Shown here: in pieces, positions 53,917 through 64,000 of the stretch
How positions within the stretch are numbered: the first letter of the stretch is position 1
Layout: the number at the start of each line of letters is the position of its first letter
Assembly: GCA_009829735.1 (NCBI GenBank)
Contig: CM020619.1
Location: 12,949,777 to 13,013,776 of the forward strand
From: Pyropia yezoensis
Lineage: Eukaryota; Rhodophyta; Bangiophyceae; Bangiales; Bangiaceae
Direction: 5' to 3'
DNA length: 64,000 nucleotides
Made by a program: the position numbers and the translations under genes
The notes under the pieces: model-generated
Told to the model about the DNA's origin: nothing
Databases searched by the model: none
What the model saw: only the letters and a program-made list of their open reading frames with translations

Positions 53917-53949
<33 letters not shown>

Positions 53950-54878
53950 GCCGCCGCCGCCCGGCGCCACGCCGGCATCTCACGGGATTGGACTATCCTT
54001 GTAGGCCGCCGGCCACGGCGAGGTGCGTGTCTGTACGCCCTGCCCCCGCCGCCGCCCGCCGCCCGCCGCCCGCCGCCCTCCGCCCCCGGCCCGCCGCCCG
54101 CCGCCGCCGCCGTCGTCGAGTTTTGGTGCCCCGCGTGTGGGTACACGTGCACGTGGCAGCCGGGTGTGGGGTGTGAGGGGAAGGGGGGTCCGAAGCGGGG
54201 GGGGGGGGGGGTGGTGTATTGGAGGGGGAGGTAGCGTGGCGAGGCCACTGCCCCCCTCTGCGGTGGCGGTCCCGCATGGAAGCGGCGGGCGGAGCGCGAC
54301 GATGCGGGGGGGCGCAGTGCGCGGGGGGCGTCCCCGCGTGGCCAGTGCCGGTCCTGTTGGCTCCCCGCCGGGGGGCAACGGCAACGGCGGATGGGCGGCC
54401 GGCCGGCGGGCCGGCCGGCCGCCCATCGGTTGGCGCCGTGGCCGCCCCCCTGCGGTGCACGTGTGGTGGGTGGGAGGCGCCGGGGGGGTGGCCAAGTCTG
54501 CGGGGCGCACCCCGCGGGGCGCACCCTGTGGGCGCGGCGGGGGTGTCGGCCACGGCCATGGCGGCCGCCACTCCCGCCCCGCCTGGCCCAGCGGGACGGA
54601 TACAAGAGGGGCGGGGGGGCCCTCCCTGACCGCTGCTGACCGGGCGCCCGCCAACCCGCCGGTGACTACGCTCGTCCAAGGCACTCGCCCCTCATCGACG
54701 ACCGCCACCGCCACGGCCGCTCCGGTAGCAGCACCCAGACACCTGACCGTCAAGCGCCGCGGCTGACGTAGCCCCGTCGTGTCACCGCTGCACCCCCCAT
54801 CTCTCCCAACCCCCCCCTGCGGAGCCAGCCGCGTTGGCCGTGGCCCCGAGTGCGGGCGTTTGACCAGCAGGAGCGCGC
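48748..54878. other. 6.1-kb GC-rich region, no gene supported
   Basis: Many frames above 100 codons overlap on both strands (for example 49188-50516 and 51817-53265, minus), all Pro/Gly/Arg/Ala-rich and without domain motifs, as expected by chance at this GC content. A C-run of 23 lies at 52727-52749 and several shorter ones around 53810 and 54200. A less GC-rich island at 50340-51700 has no recognisable gene either. Confidence 0.45.
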
Positions 54879-56198
54879 ATGGAAGGTCGGCCACCTCCCG
54901 CGGGGCGGTGTGGTGCCGCCGCCGCCGCCGCGGGACGGCAGCCCCCCCGCTGTCGGTGCCGACCGGCGCGTCGTCCCCAGCTGCGGCTGCTGGTGACCAC
55001 CCTCCTCATCGCCGTCGCGGCCGCCACGTCCGCCGCCCACCATGCCGCCGCCCACAGCTTCCTGACCGTCCCCCTCCCCATGTCCTTGATGGCCGGCTGC
55101 CGCATTGGTGGCAGCGGCTCTGGTGCGGTGCTCAGCCACTGTGGCGGGCCGTGCCCCAACGGGGGCTACCGCGCCGACTCGTCCGCGGCCAACCCCGCCG
55201 CCGTCTACCGCCGCGGCGGCCGCTACGAGATGCGGTGGTCGCGCAACAACCACGAGGGCGGCTTTGTCCGCTGGGCACTCGTGCCGGTCGACAAGAGGTT
55301 CGACCGCGCAGCGCACGAGCGCTACGCCTTCCACTGGAGCTGCTGGTCCATCAACCGCTTCAAGTGCGACTCGATGAGCAAGCACCGGGACTGTGACTTT
55401 GACCGCAACGGGGAGGGCTTTCGGGACTGGGTGACCATCCCCGCCGTCTTTCCCGACGGCGACTACGTCCTCGGGTGGACCTGGTACGGCGGCGGGCAGG
55501 GGGACATTGGCCACTTTGGCGACTACTATGACTGCTCCTTTGTCCGGGTGGAGGGGGGGGCGTCGCAGGTGGGCGAGCACACCCCCACCTTTTCGGGCGG
55601 CTCGTGCCTCTCCACGGTCGACCGGCTGGGCATCTGCTGGCGGGAGCCGTGCGCGCCGATGCGCAAGGTCCGCCAGCGGGTGCCGATGGAGTTTGCGGGC
55701 GGCGCTAAGCCACCACCCATCCGTTCGTCGTCCCTCCCCGTCCCTCTCGGGGGCCCCAAGTACGCGCTCTTGTCGTCGGGGCAGTCGGCCTTTTCCGAGA
55801 CCGTCGCGGGCCTCCGCCAGACCCCCATGCGGGTGTCGTACCTGCGCCTCATCAACACGCACACAAGGGAGGTGCTGCCGTTTGTGCCACTCGGCTCCAA
55901 GCGCATCATCCTCGGGCCGGGCGCCAAGTTTAGCCTCTACGCCGAGACGACGGGCGACGTCAGGTCGGTCCAGTGGTTTGTCAATGGGGTGACCAAGTTC
56001 ATGGACACCACCCGCCCCTTTACGTCGGCGGGTGACGACCACCTCGGCAACTACTACCCGTGGCAATACCCCGTCTTCAACCGCCGGGTGTACGTATCTG
56101 TGCGGGCACAGGGGCCTTACGGCGAGCAAGACTGGCTCTCCCTGGACATGCAGTTCAAGCAGGACTACAGGAAGCCACGACACTATGTTGGCGTATGA
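54879..56198 (+). CDS. Secreted LPMO-like protein (chitin-binding type 4 / AA-type) with C-terminal Ig-like domain
   Basis: 439 aa in one exon. An N-terminal basic stretch and hydrophobic core (QLRLLVTTLLIAVAAATSA, residues 34-52) form a signal peptide. Cleavage after AAA would expose His59 (HSFLTVPLPMS), the N-terminal His needed for the copper His-brace of lytic polysaccharide monooxygenases. A second His fits in RNNHEGGFVRWALVP (His125), and the axial aromatic in GDYYDCSFV (about 216-219). Cysteines at about 74, 88, 92, 154, 163, 172 and 219 suit disulphides of an extracellular fold. The domain ends near 225. A Pro-rich linker follows, and a second domain (about 320-435; TTGDVRSVQWFVNGV, TTRPFTSAGDD) resembles Ig-like modules. 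Substrate, family number and activity cannot be told from sequence. Role would be oxidative attack on a cell-wall polysaccharide outside the cell. Confidence 0.72.
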   Translation: MEGRPPPAGRCGAAAAAAGRQPPRCRCRPARRPQLRLLVTTLLIAVAAATSAAHHAAAHSFLTVPLPMSLMAGCRIGGSGSGAVLSHCGGPCPNGGYRADSSAANPAAVYRRGGRYEMRWSRNNHEGGFVRWALVPVDKRFDRAAHERYAFHWSCWSINRFKCDSMSKHRDCDFDRNGEGFRDWVTIPAVFPDGDYVLGWTWYGGGQGDIGHFGDYYDCSFVRVEGGASQVGEHTPTFSGGSCLSTVDRLGICWREPCAPMRKVRQRVPMEFAGGAKPPPIRSSSLPVPLGGPKYALLSSGQSAFSETVAGLRQTPMRVSYLRLINTHTREVLPFVPLGSKRIILGPGAKFSLYAETTGDVRSVQWFVNGVTKFMDTTRPFTSAGDDHLGNYYPWQYPVFNRRVYVSVRAQGPYGEQDWLSLDMQFKQDYRKPRHYVGV

Positions 56199-57035
56199 GG
56201 CGGAGGGCGTTAACGGCGGAGACGGTGGCCAGCATGTACAGCTGCCAGTCACGACCTCCACCATCACCACCACCAGCACGACATCCACATGCTTATGCGC
56301 GCGTACGTCTTGGCTGGTCGCCACTATCTTGGCGCGCCACACCCTGGCTCATGCCGCGGTGCAGAGCTATCGGCAGCGTCGGGCAAGCCCTGAGCGGATG
56401 GCTGCCCTGCGTGCGCGCCAGGTCAGCCACCGTAAGCGCGGCCCCCCACTAACGTCGGAGGGGGGGCGAGGATGGAGGAGACGGCGCAAGGCAGCGCTGC
56501 TTTCGTTGCCAACGTCAAGTCACCCTTGTCCCAGAGTGCCCTTCCCCCCCCCTCCCACACCTGCATTCGCCTGCTGGGCACCATACCTCCCGACGCGCGG
56601 CCATTGTTCACCCTGCGGTGAGGCGCGCGGCGCTTCCTGGACGTGTATGTATGTTCAACTCTTTCCGTCCGTAGACACACAAGAAACACTCGAACCGTTT
56701 GCGAAGCATGACATCTCCATCACAAAATACGTCCATCATGTCAACGTCAATGAGGCCGCCACCCAGTCGCCGAGGTTGGCGCGCCCACTCCAGCCAACCA
56801 TCAGCTTGCTTGGGCGCTGCCGCGTATCCTGGCACTGCGGACCACTCGGCAGAAGCGCGTCGACCGTCCCCCACTCCCCAACGAGCCGGTTGACCACGTC
56901 GTCGCAAAACGCCCGCAACACGACGCGGCGCAGGCCACGCCACGCAATCGACAACCGTCCTTTCTTCTCCACCCCCCTGCCACCCCCCGCCCGTCAACCG
57001 AGCCCAGCACACACACGCGGCCGGTGCGGGGTTGG
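56199..57035. other. Intergenic region between convergent genes
   Basis: The LPMO-like gene (plus) and Prp28 gene (minus) converge here. Open frames cross it but none has a motif. Confidence 0.5.
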
Positions 57036-60000
57036 TCAGTCCACAATGGCGCTGCCAAAAGCCGAGCCGCCCGCCGCGGCGCGGCGGCTGGAGCCCTTGT
57101 GCAGCTCAGGCGGCACATGCGCGCCGGCCGCCTCGAGGCGGGCCTTGAGGTCGAAAAACAGCTCCCGGTCGTCGGCGGTGGCAAGCGACCACGCCACCCC
57201 CGACCGCCCCGCGCGGCCGGTCCGCCCAATCCGGTGGGTGTACTGCTCAATCTTTTGGGGGAGCTCCCAGTTGATCACGTGCGCAACGCCCGCAATGTCA
57301 ATGCCCCGGCCGAGGACGTCGGTGGCGACCAGCACTCCCACCCGGCCGGCCTTGAACGCCGCCAGCGACTCCTCCCGCGCGTCCTGCGCCTTGCCCGAGT
57401 GCAGGACCACCGTGCGGAGGCCCGTGTCCGCGTCAATGGCCCGGGCGACCGCGTCGACCGACTTTTTCGTGTTGCCAAACACAATGACGGGGGGCTCCAG
57501 GCGGCGGAGCAGGTCGGCCAGGCGCTGCCGCTTGCGCGCGTCGGTGGAAAAGTATTCGACGCGCTGCTCCACCGCCGCCGCGGAGCCGCCCGTCTCGCCA
57601 ATCGCCACGGTGACGGGTCGGTAGAGGAACTGGCGGGTCAGGCGCTCCACAACGGGCGGCATTGTCGCGGAGAACATGAAGGTCAGGCGCGTCGTGTCAG
57701 CGGCGCCGTCCACGTGCGGGTCATCCTCCCCGCCGCCGCCGGCCAACGCGGGGGCGGTCGACACCGCCGATGAGGGCGGCTGCCGCAGAGCCCCACCGGG
57801 GGCCGTGGCGGCCGCGGCGGCGTTGGCCGGTGCCGGGGCGGCCGCCGCCCCTGGTGCCGTCCCCCCCCCTAAAGGCTGCCGGCTGTCGGGGGGCATGGCT
57901 TCGAGGATGGTGCGCACCTGCGGCTCAAAGCCCATGTCCACCATCCGGTCCGCCTCGTCCAGCACCAAGAAGCGGCACTGGGCGAGCACGCAATAGCGGC
58001 GGTCGAGGCAGTCCACCAGCCGCCCGGGGGTGGCCACCACCAGCTCCGCCCCCGCCCGCAGCGCCGTGCCTTGTGCCTCAATGGCCAGGCCACCCACCAC
58101 CGACGCGACGCGGAGGCCCAGCGGGCCAGCAAACCGTGACGCCTCCGCCTCAATCTGCTGCGCCAGCTCCCGAGTGGGCGCCAGCACCAGCCCATAGGGC
58201 CCGTCTGCGGTGCGAGCGCCCGCCAGCGGCGGACACGCGGCAATATGAACGAGCAGGGGCAGCACAAACGCGGCAGTCTTGCCAGACCCCGTCTCGGCGA
58301 GGCCAATGAGGTCCCGCCGGGCGAGGCCCAGCGGGATGGCAGCCATCTGGATGGGCGACGGCGCGGCGTAGCGGGCCACCTCCCGCACCAGCCGGAGGAT
58401 AGAGTCGGGGAGGCCCGTCTCGTCCCACGAGCGCGCCAGCCGGGGGGCGGCCTTGCCGCCGCCCGCGCGGACCGCAATCGAGTGGTCCTCCCGAAAGATG
58501 CGCCAGTCCCGGTCGGTCATCTCCAACACCGCCTTGGCCGACCAGTGCCGCGCATCGTCGGTGCGGGCGCCCGTCGCGCGCCGCGCCCGCCGGCCTGTGG
58601 GGGTGCCGGCCGCGCCGCCTGCGCCGCCGCCGCCGCCGCCACCACCACGCGGCCGCCCCGACGGCGGTGGCGCACCGTTCCTGTCATCCTCATCTGACAG
58701 GTACCCCGCCGGCCGGGCGCGCCCGTACAGCAACGCCGCCCGCGGCGCGACCGCCGCGGCGTCTGCGTAGGTGGGGTCCACCTCGCCGGCGGCCGTGTCC
58801 TCCGCCGCGTCCCACTCAAAGCGGAACCGCGCCTTTTCCGACGGCCGCACCACAATTCCCGCCGCGGCGGCGGAGCCGCCCCCGCCGCGCACCCCAGACG
58901 CGGCGGTGCCGCCGCCACCACCGCCTCCACCCTCCCCGTCTGTCTCGTGGAGGTACCGCCGCCGGATGGCCGCCCGTTCCGCGTCGGTGAGGCCGCCAGT
59001 CACAGCGGCCGAGGTGCTCACAGGGGCCGCCGCGTTGCCGCCGCCACGCGCGGCAGACCGCGGCGGCCCACCGCCACCGCCACCGCCACCACCGCCCGGC
59101 CGCGGCAGCGAACCGCCACGCCCCGCCACGACCACCCGGGAGAAGGCGGCAGCAGCACCGCCGCCACCGCCGCCTCTGCTGCAGCCACCCGCCGCCGCTG
59201 CGGCTGCGGCCGCCCGCCTGGCCGCCAGCCGCTCCAGCGCCGCCACCTGCCGGGCGGCCTTGGACAGGAAGACGGGCCGCGCCTCCGCGGCCGCCACCGC
59301 CCGCTGGTGGGCGGCGAGCTCCGCCAGCGAGATGGGCTCCCGTCGCCTCTGCGGCTGCGGCGGCGGCGGCGGCGACGGCGACGGCGGGGTGGCAGCTCCC
59401 CCCTCAGCCCCACCACGCAGGCCACCGTTTGGTGGGGACGGCGGCTCCCCGGCGGCCGTGCCCGCCGCCGCCAGTCTGGAATGCGCGGGGGGAGGCGGTG
59501 ACCGAGGCGGCGAACGTGGGTTGCTGCCGCGGCCGGCGACCCCGTACGGGGGGGGCGACCGACCGCGGTGGGGCGCCCGGCCGGCCGGCGGGTGGCGCTG
59601 CCGCGGCTCTGCTGCAGGGGGCCGCCCCCCCCCCCCCCCCCCCCTCCCTCCGTCCAGCCACCCCCGCAGAGGGCACCGGACCGGAAGCGTACCGCCGCCC
59701 CTCCCGCAGAGGGGAAGACCGTCGTCCATCCCGTGGTGGGGGGGACCGTCGTCCATCCCGTGGTGGGGGGGACCGCCGCCCGTCCCGTGGCGGCGGCGAC
59801 CGCCGCCGGTGCCCGTGGCCGCCCCCTCGCCGGCCGCCATGCGGGGAGCGGGAGCGGGAGCGGGAGCGGGAGCCCCGGCGGCGGCGGTCCCCACCGCCGC
59901 CACCGCCGCCGCCACCGCCGCCGCCTGGCCTGCCTGGCCGCTGCTCGCGGTGCCGCCAGTCTGGGGACGCCCCCCCCCCGCCACCACCGCCACCGCCCCC

Positions 60001-60165
60001 GCCCCCGCCCCCGCCCCCGCCCCCGCCACTGTGCCACGGGCGAAGGGGGGGGTCACGGCCGCCGCCGCCGCTGCCGCCGCCGCGGTCAACTGCGGGGGAG
60101 TGGACGCGGCGGCGGGAGCGGGGCGGCGACGCGGGTGGCGGCGACCGCGAGAGCGAGCGCCCGCC

Positions 60166-60228
<63 letters not shown>

Positions 60229-60258
60229 TGCCCGCCGTCGACGACGGTCGCGGGCCAT
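57036..60258 (-). CDS. PRP28: DEAD-box RNA helicase Prp28/DDX23 (U5 snRNP 100 kDa), one apparent frameshift
   Basis: Promotes exchange of U1 for U6 at the 5' splice site during spliceosome activation; nuclear. Start at 60258 (MARDRRRRR). The RS-type N-terminus has poly-Gly from GCC/GGC repeats, RSLSRSPPPASPPRSRRR, GSRSRSRSRSP and three RRSPPPRDG repeats. It is in another frame than the rest; the change falls at a run of 20 C (59625-59644), so an error or variant in run length is likely. Then FRFEWDAAEDTA and EMTDRDWRIFREDHSI, both diagnostic of Prp28. Helicase motifs: AETGSGKT (58298-58266), PTRELAQQ, TPGRL, DEAD (57959-57948), SAT (about 57670), TDVLGRGIDI and HRIGRTGRAGR (57236-57204). A long Ala/Gly/Pro insertion lies between DEAD and SAT, where other Prp28 proteins also carry a variable insert. 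TGA at 57036-57038. No intron in over 3 kb. Confidence 0.93.
59625..59644. repeat. Run of 20 C inside PRP28
   Basis: On the coding strand a G20 run. The RS-domain frame and the helicase frame meet here, so its true length decides whether the gene is intact. Confidence 0.9.
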
Positions 60259-60667
60259 GGATAAAAGAGAAAGGAGAGAGACGCCGGCGGGGGGACCCGT
60301 GGGCGCGGCACGTGCGCAGGGGGTGGGTGGCGCAGCGAGCTGCCGACGGGCGCGGGCGCAGAGAAGAGACAACCAATACTCTGCGGGAAGGCACCGGTGG
60401 AGACGTGCGCACTAAGCGAAAACCGTGGAGGCGCCTCGACGAAGCTCATCAAATGGATCAATCGCTTGTAGCCGTACTGTACCAAGGTTCGCGAGTTCAT
60501 GCATTTTCGTCAGTTGGTGGCGGCACACCGCAGCACGCTGCTTCTGTCGAAGGTGAACACTGTCCTTCGCGGCTACTCTCCTAGAAGCGTCCCTCACCGC
60601 CTGGTTGGCTCATCCCCCCCTTGGCCTCACTCTCGTCGCCTCTTCTTCACACAAAGCTCTCTTCACT
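60259..60667. other. Upstream region of PRP28
   Basis: Presumed promoter side of PRP28. The helicase frame stays open to about 60500 by chance; no conserved sequence is seen there. Confidence 0.4.
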
Positions 60668-60805
60668 CCACCTGCCCCGTTCATCGTGGCTTCCCTCCCG
60701 CTTCACCCGGCGGGCCAGCTTGGCCACCGCGAACGCGACGTCCGGCCTGGTCTGGTTCGCCAGGAGGAGCAGCGCCGCGCGGGTGAGGTCCTGGAAAAAC
60801 TTCCG
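60668..60805 (-). pseudogene. Ty1/Copia reverse transcriptase scrap
   Basis: Minus strand: RKFFQDLTRAALLLLANQTR followed by PDVAFAVAKLARRV. Copia RTs have YR-x-x-x-G-x-L-x-Y-L-A-x-x-T-R-P-D-I-x-[FY]-A-V-x-x-L-[SA]-R at the RT end; spacing and the TRPD-x-AFAV core fit. About 46 codons; no other Copia domain is seen nearby. Confidence 0.65.
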
Positions 60806-62508
60806 AGAGGTGAGAAGGGGCCGCACACGTTGGTGTCGTGAGGAGTCAGAACACAACCGCAAGGCTGAGTGCAGGCATACATAGACCACCGCGACAAGTG
60901 CGGCGATGGGGGTGCTCCACCAGAAATTGTGTGCGGGCGCTCACGAGGCGCATGGGTGCCAGCCGCGCTCATCCGAGCCACGTCCACGCGCCCACGGACG
61001 CCCTGCAGGGTGCTCACAGAAACGGTATGCGCCGCATGGGTGCGGTCTGTGTGGGGGCACGACTGCAGCTCTCGCCGCGGTTGTGACTGAGGGTGAGGAT
61101 GTCGAAGAGGCCGCCGCCACCACTGTCACGGTCATCGCCGTCACCCCTGCGTCCGGTGGGCGCGCCGCACTACGCACGGGTGGGGCACCAAAGACGCGCT
61201 CGACTGCGCAGCTGAGCCCCCCCCGCGGCCAGAGCGGCCTGTCTGCCCAGGCGAAGGTGCGGACGAAAAGCGCGATAGTGGCGCCCGCGGAGGTCGTCGC
61301 CGCTAAGGACGTGCCTGCTGGGGGTCCACTGCGGCGGTTTGCCTCATCGGGCGTCATGGCGGTCGGGCGGCCCCGCACGCCCGCCGGCGCCACGACGAGA
61401 GTTGGTGTCATGGCAGATGCCGCCGTCGGCGCTGCAGACGGCATCCACGGTGTCCTGACGGAGGACTGTGAGGCTGCAGTAGCTCGGCAGGGGGGTGCGG
61501 TCGCCGCGCCGCTGCGGCCGTCCCTCGTGCAGGCGACCACGTCCGTGTCAGGCGGCGGCCACCCGCGGCGAACCGCCCTTTCCGGCCGTCATCCGTAGCT
61601 GGGCGGGCGCCGCGGCGCGACCACCGCTGCGGCCGGCCTGGTGGTGGGCGCCGGGCTGGCGGCTCTCGTGCGGGTGGCCACGCGGGACAACTGAAGGCCG
61701 GATGGTCCACGCATGGCCTGTGGGGGGGCGTGAAGGCCAGGCTGCGGCGGATGTGGAGGGCTGCAAGCGGATGAAGCGCAGACTGGCACGTGCGATTGTA
61801 TCCTGGTTCCTTTTTTGAGCATCGTTCATGTCTTGTTCTTGTTTGTGTGTCGCGCGTTGCAGTGCACAAGTAGACGTAGCGAAACGTGGACTGTAGCTCA
61901 CCACGGCAGACGCAGGCTTCAACCCTGCCCGCACGTCCCGCTGGTGGGCGCGTTTGGCCGACCCCTTCCCTCCCCGCCCGCCCCCGAGGCCGGAGGCGGC
62001 GGCGTCTCAAACACAAGCGACAGCGTTACCACCGTATTCTCGCCTATTCATGAAAACTGTTTTCATGGTTAAAGTACTCATACGTGTGGTGCTTATAGCT
62101 CTTTGGCGACGCATTATCGATTTGGAAGGCCAGCCGCGACCCCTCGCCGTGGCTCGGCCCAAGCGCCGTGCGCGAGGGGCCGGTGCTGCCTCTCCGCTCA
62201 CCACGACCGCCACCGCCTCCCACGGTCTTCTGGGGTTCTCAGCAGTGGCCGCCTCCGCGTCGTAGAAGACAACGGCAGCCGCCGCTGTTTCCTTCTGCGG
62301 CCGCCGCCGTGGCCGCTGTAACTGCCACTGCCACCACCCGTCTTTGCATTGTGCTGGCGCAGAGGCAATTGTGTCTGCCGCGACCACTGCCTCGTACAAC
62401 GCCGCCCTCCCAGGTGGCGACCTCGCGGGTTTCCTTCACGCGCTGCCATACAAGCGACGGCTGCTGCTCCAACGCCTACCGGGTGCGTGGCGAAAACCCA
62501 CCCCCGCC
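60806..62508. other. Interval without supported gene
   Basis: Overlapping Ala/Arg/Thr-rich frames on both strands. A plus-strand patch (VGVMADAAVGAADGIHGVLT near 61410) is similar in composition to the repeat protein that starts at 62509 and may be a decayed relative. Upstream regulatory sequence of that gene should lie at the right end. Confidence 0.35.
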
Positions 62509-64000
62509 ATGTTGTCCCGACACGCAGCGTCTGCTGCTGCCGTTGCGTTGCGACGCGGGCGCCCGTTTACATTGCCTATGACGCCCCCATGTCCATGGCA
62601 GCGGAACGTTGGGACGGTGCCCCCCCCCCCGCCCCCTCCCCCCCCCCACCCAACGATGGCCGCCTCTGGCAGGGCGCTCCCCACCGTGCGGTTCAGCACC
62701 ACCCAAGCCCCCCGCCCCCCCTCTGTGGGCGGTGGGTCCCCTCACCAAGGAGGCTACCACCCCCACGCGTCGACCCCGCCTTCCCCCCCTCCGCCATCAT
62801 CCTCAACATCATCCCACCACGCGTCAGCCGCGTCAGGCCTGACCTCCCGCCTGTACGTACGGTACGCGGACGTGGAGGCGGCGTTGGCCGCCCGTGGCTA
62901 CTCCCTCATCCGCCTGCTGGTGGGCGTCACGGCCGGCACGGGGGTGGTCCTGGCTGCCAGCTGGGGGCGGCTCAAGCAGTGGGGCGCCGCCGAAGGCGCA
63001 GACGTGGCCACCCTGACGCTCGCAGACGAGCAGCTCCAGGCGGTGGCCGCAGAGGTTGGCCGCGGCGTCGCTGGGGGGGTCCTCGCGGATGAGGGCGTGC
63101 GGCAAGCCGTGCGGGAGGTGCTGGGGCAGGCGGTCGTCGAGTTGATGCGCGGTACGTGGCGTGACAGGCGGGGGATGGGGGGTGGGGGGCGTTGTGCCCG
63201 ACTACCAGTGGGTGAGCGGTCGCCCGGACGGTTCTCTCTGCTCCTGTGGGAGGGGGCACCAGGTGGTGTGGAGCATGGAGTCGTATGTTCGAGCACGCTG
63301 CATTGGTATCCTGCATGCCCCTCGGGGGTGTTGAGCGTGCGACGGGAGCACATGCTTCTGCTGGAGGAAGTGTCCGGTTTTTATCGCCCACCCAGCAACG
63401 GGTGATGTGCGGCGCGAGGCGAACTGCTGGGCCCCGACTCGGTTCAATCGCGCCCACGCGTGGCTACGCTGGTGGTGTGACGTGCCTTGTAAGCTATTGG
63501 TATCACCCCTGGTGTCTGACCCCACATGCGGTGCGTCGGCTTTTGGTGTAGCCGCTGTCTGGCTGCGTTACGGCTTGTCCGGTTTGTTTTGTGCTTTGGC
63601 CTGCGGCGACACGTGCTGTCCTCCTCCTGTCCAATCGTGTTATCTACATCCTCTCTCTCCGTCTTTGCTTTTCGTCGCCTCGTAGACCCTGCGATGCAAT
63701 CCGCCATGTCCTCCTTTGCCGCCACCGTTGTCACGTCCCCCCCCGTGGTGGAGGCAGCCATCTCCCTCTCCAACGCCCTTCTTGCCAACCCGTCGGTCAT
63801 TGCGGCGTCGTCGTCGCTGGCCGCGGACGTGGTCGCGACCCCTCCCGTTCTGGAGGCCACCGCCAACGCACTGTCGGTTGGTGCCATTGACGCGGTCGCG
63901 CGCCCTGTGGTGGTGGACGCTGCGCGCGAAATGGTGGTGGGGCTCGTCGCCCAGGAGGCGGTACGGACCGCAGCGGCCGACGCGGCGTGGGCGGTACTCA
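62509..64000 (+). CDS. Two-exon gene for an organelle-targeted membrane protein with helical repeats, 3' end outside window
   Basis: Exon 1 is 62509-63151, the first in-frame ATG. Intron 63152-63685 (534 bp; donor GTACGT, pyrimidine tract and CGTAG acceptor). Exon 2 from 63686 is open to the window end. The splice joins MR with a split Asp codon and continues as DPAMQSAM, so the repeat pattern runs across it without a break. N-terminus MLSRHAASAAAVALRRG is rich in Arg, Ser and Ala without acidic residues, typical of a mitochondrial (possibly plastid) transit peptide. A Pro/Ser/His linker follows, then a membrane-like helix (YSLIRLLVGVTAGTGVVLAA). After it come about seven units of 17-21 residues starting [DPE]-x-x-[VLM] with conserved Ala and Leu: DEGVRQAVREVLGQAVVELM, PPVVEAAISLSNALLAN, PSVIAASSSLAADVVAT, RPVVVDAAREMVVGLVAQ. 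I do not recognise the family. Confidence 0.65.
63152..63685 (+). other. Intron of the helical-repeat gene
   Basis: 534 bp, GTACGT...CGTAG, phase 1. The alternative of reading on past 63152 gives a Gly/Arg/Pro-rich tail ending at 63403 without repeats. Confidence 0.75.

Noticed and set aside
54750..56342. Minus-strand open frame of 530 codons
   Set aside because: Antisense shadow of the LPMO-like gene; no domain motif, and the plus-strand frame has signal peptide, cysteines and motifs.
1..64000. tRNA or rRNA genes
   Set aside because: No cloverleaf with T-loop and anticodon stem and no rRNA core sequence was recognised by eye; a covariance-model scan was not possible.

Overview
The window is nuclear DNA of a GC-rich, intron-poor eukaryote. 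A spliced eL19 ribosomal protein gene, a Prp28/DDX23 spliceosomal helicase, an LPMO-like secreted protein and chromodomain-bearing Ty3/Gypsy (chromovirus-type) retrotransposons are all present. The high GC content, few short introns (about 330 and 530 bp where I can define them) and large GGC-rich low-complexity tracts fit a red alga of the Bangiales (Porphyra/Pyropia type). That assignment is inference; a GC-rich green alga is the main alternative.

Layout. 1-35860 is a nest of retroelements. A minus-strand Gypsy element (family A, 5' LTR at 10577-11045) runs left into a 500-N gap at 4072-4571. Bases 1-4071 repeat 4741-8813 almost exactly and probably represent unmerged overlapping contigs. 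11046-14055 is a decayed mobile-element ORF whose last third resembles Fanzor/TnpB RNA-guided nucleases. 14056-17214 holds two LTRs of another family (D), the second a solo LTR with a 5-bp target duplication sitting inside a decayed ORF. 17366-35860 is one minus-strand Gypsy element (family B) broken up by later events. A complete plus-strand family A element (18045-27217: LTR, PBS, gag, pol, an intact antisense 676-codon ORF, PPT, LTR) is inserted in its integrase. A solo A LTR (33836-34303) is inserted in its protease. The stretch between these LTRs is duplicated in tandem, with a hybrid LTR (30294-30759) at the joint, as expected from unequal crossover.

36024-37782 holds a broken SNF2/RAD54-like ATPase exon, a scrap of reverse transcriptase and the RPL19 gene (minus strand, two exons). 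39022-40924 is a foldback element with two 746-bp inverted arms. 41-54.8 kb is GC-rich and full of C/G homopolymers and GGC/CCG repeats; long open frames occur there on both strands and I support almost no gene with confidence.

54879-56198 encodes the LPMO-like protein (plus). 57036-60258 encodes Prp28/DDX23 (minus). A Copia RT scrap lies at 60668-60805. From 62509 to the window end runs the first part of a two-exon gene for a probable organelle-targeted membrane protein with tandem helical repeats. The cellular genes have unrelated housekeeping or secretory roles and do not form a functional cluster. The coherent story of the window is retroelement nesting and LTR recombination, plus an unusual antisense retroelement ORF with a decayed relative and a Fanzor-like fossil.
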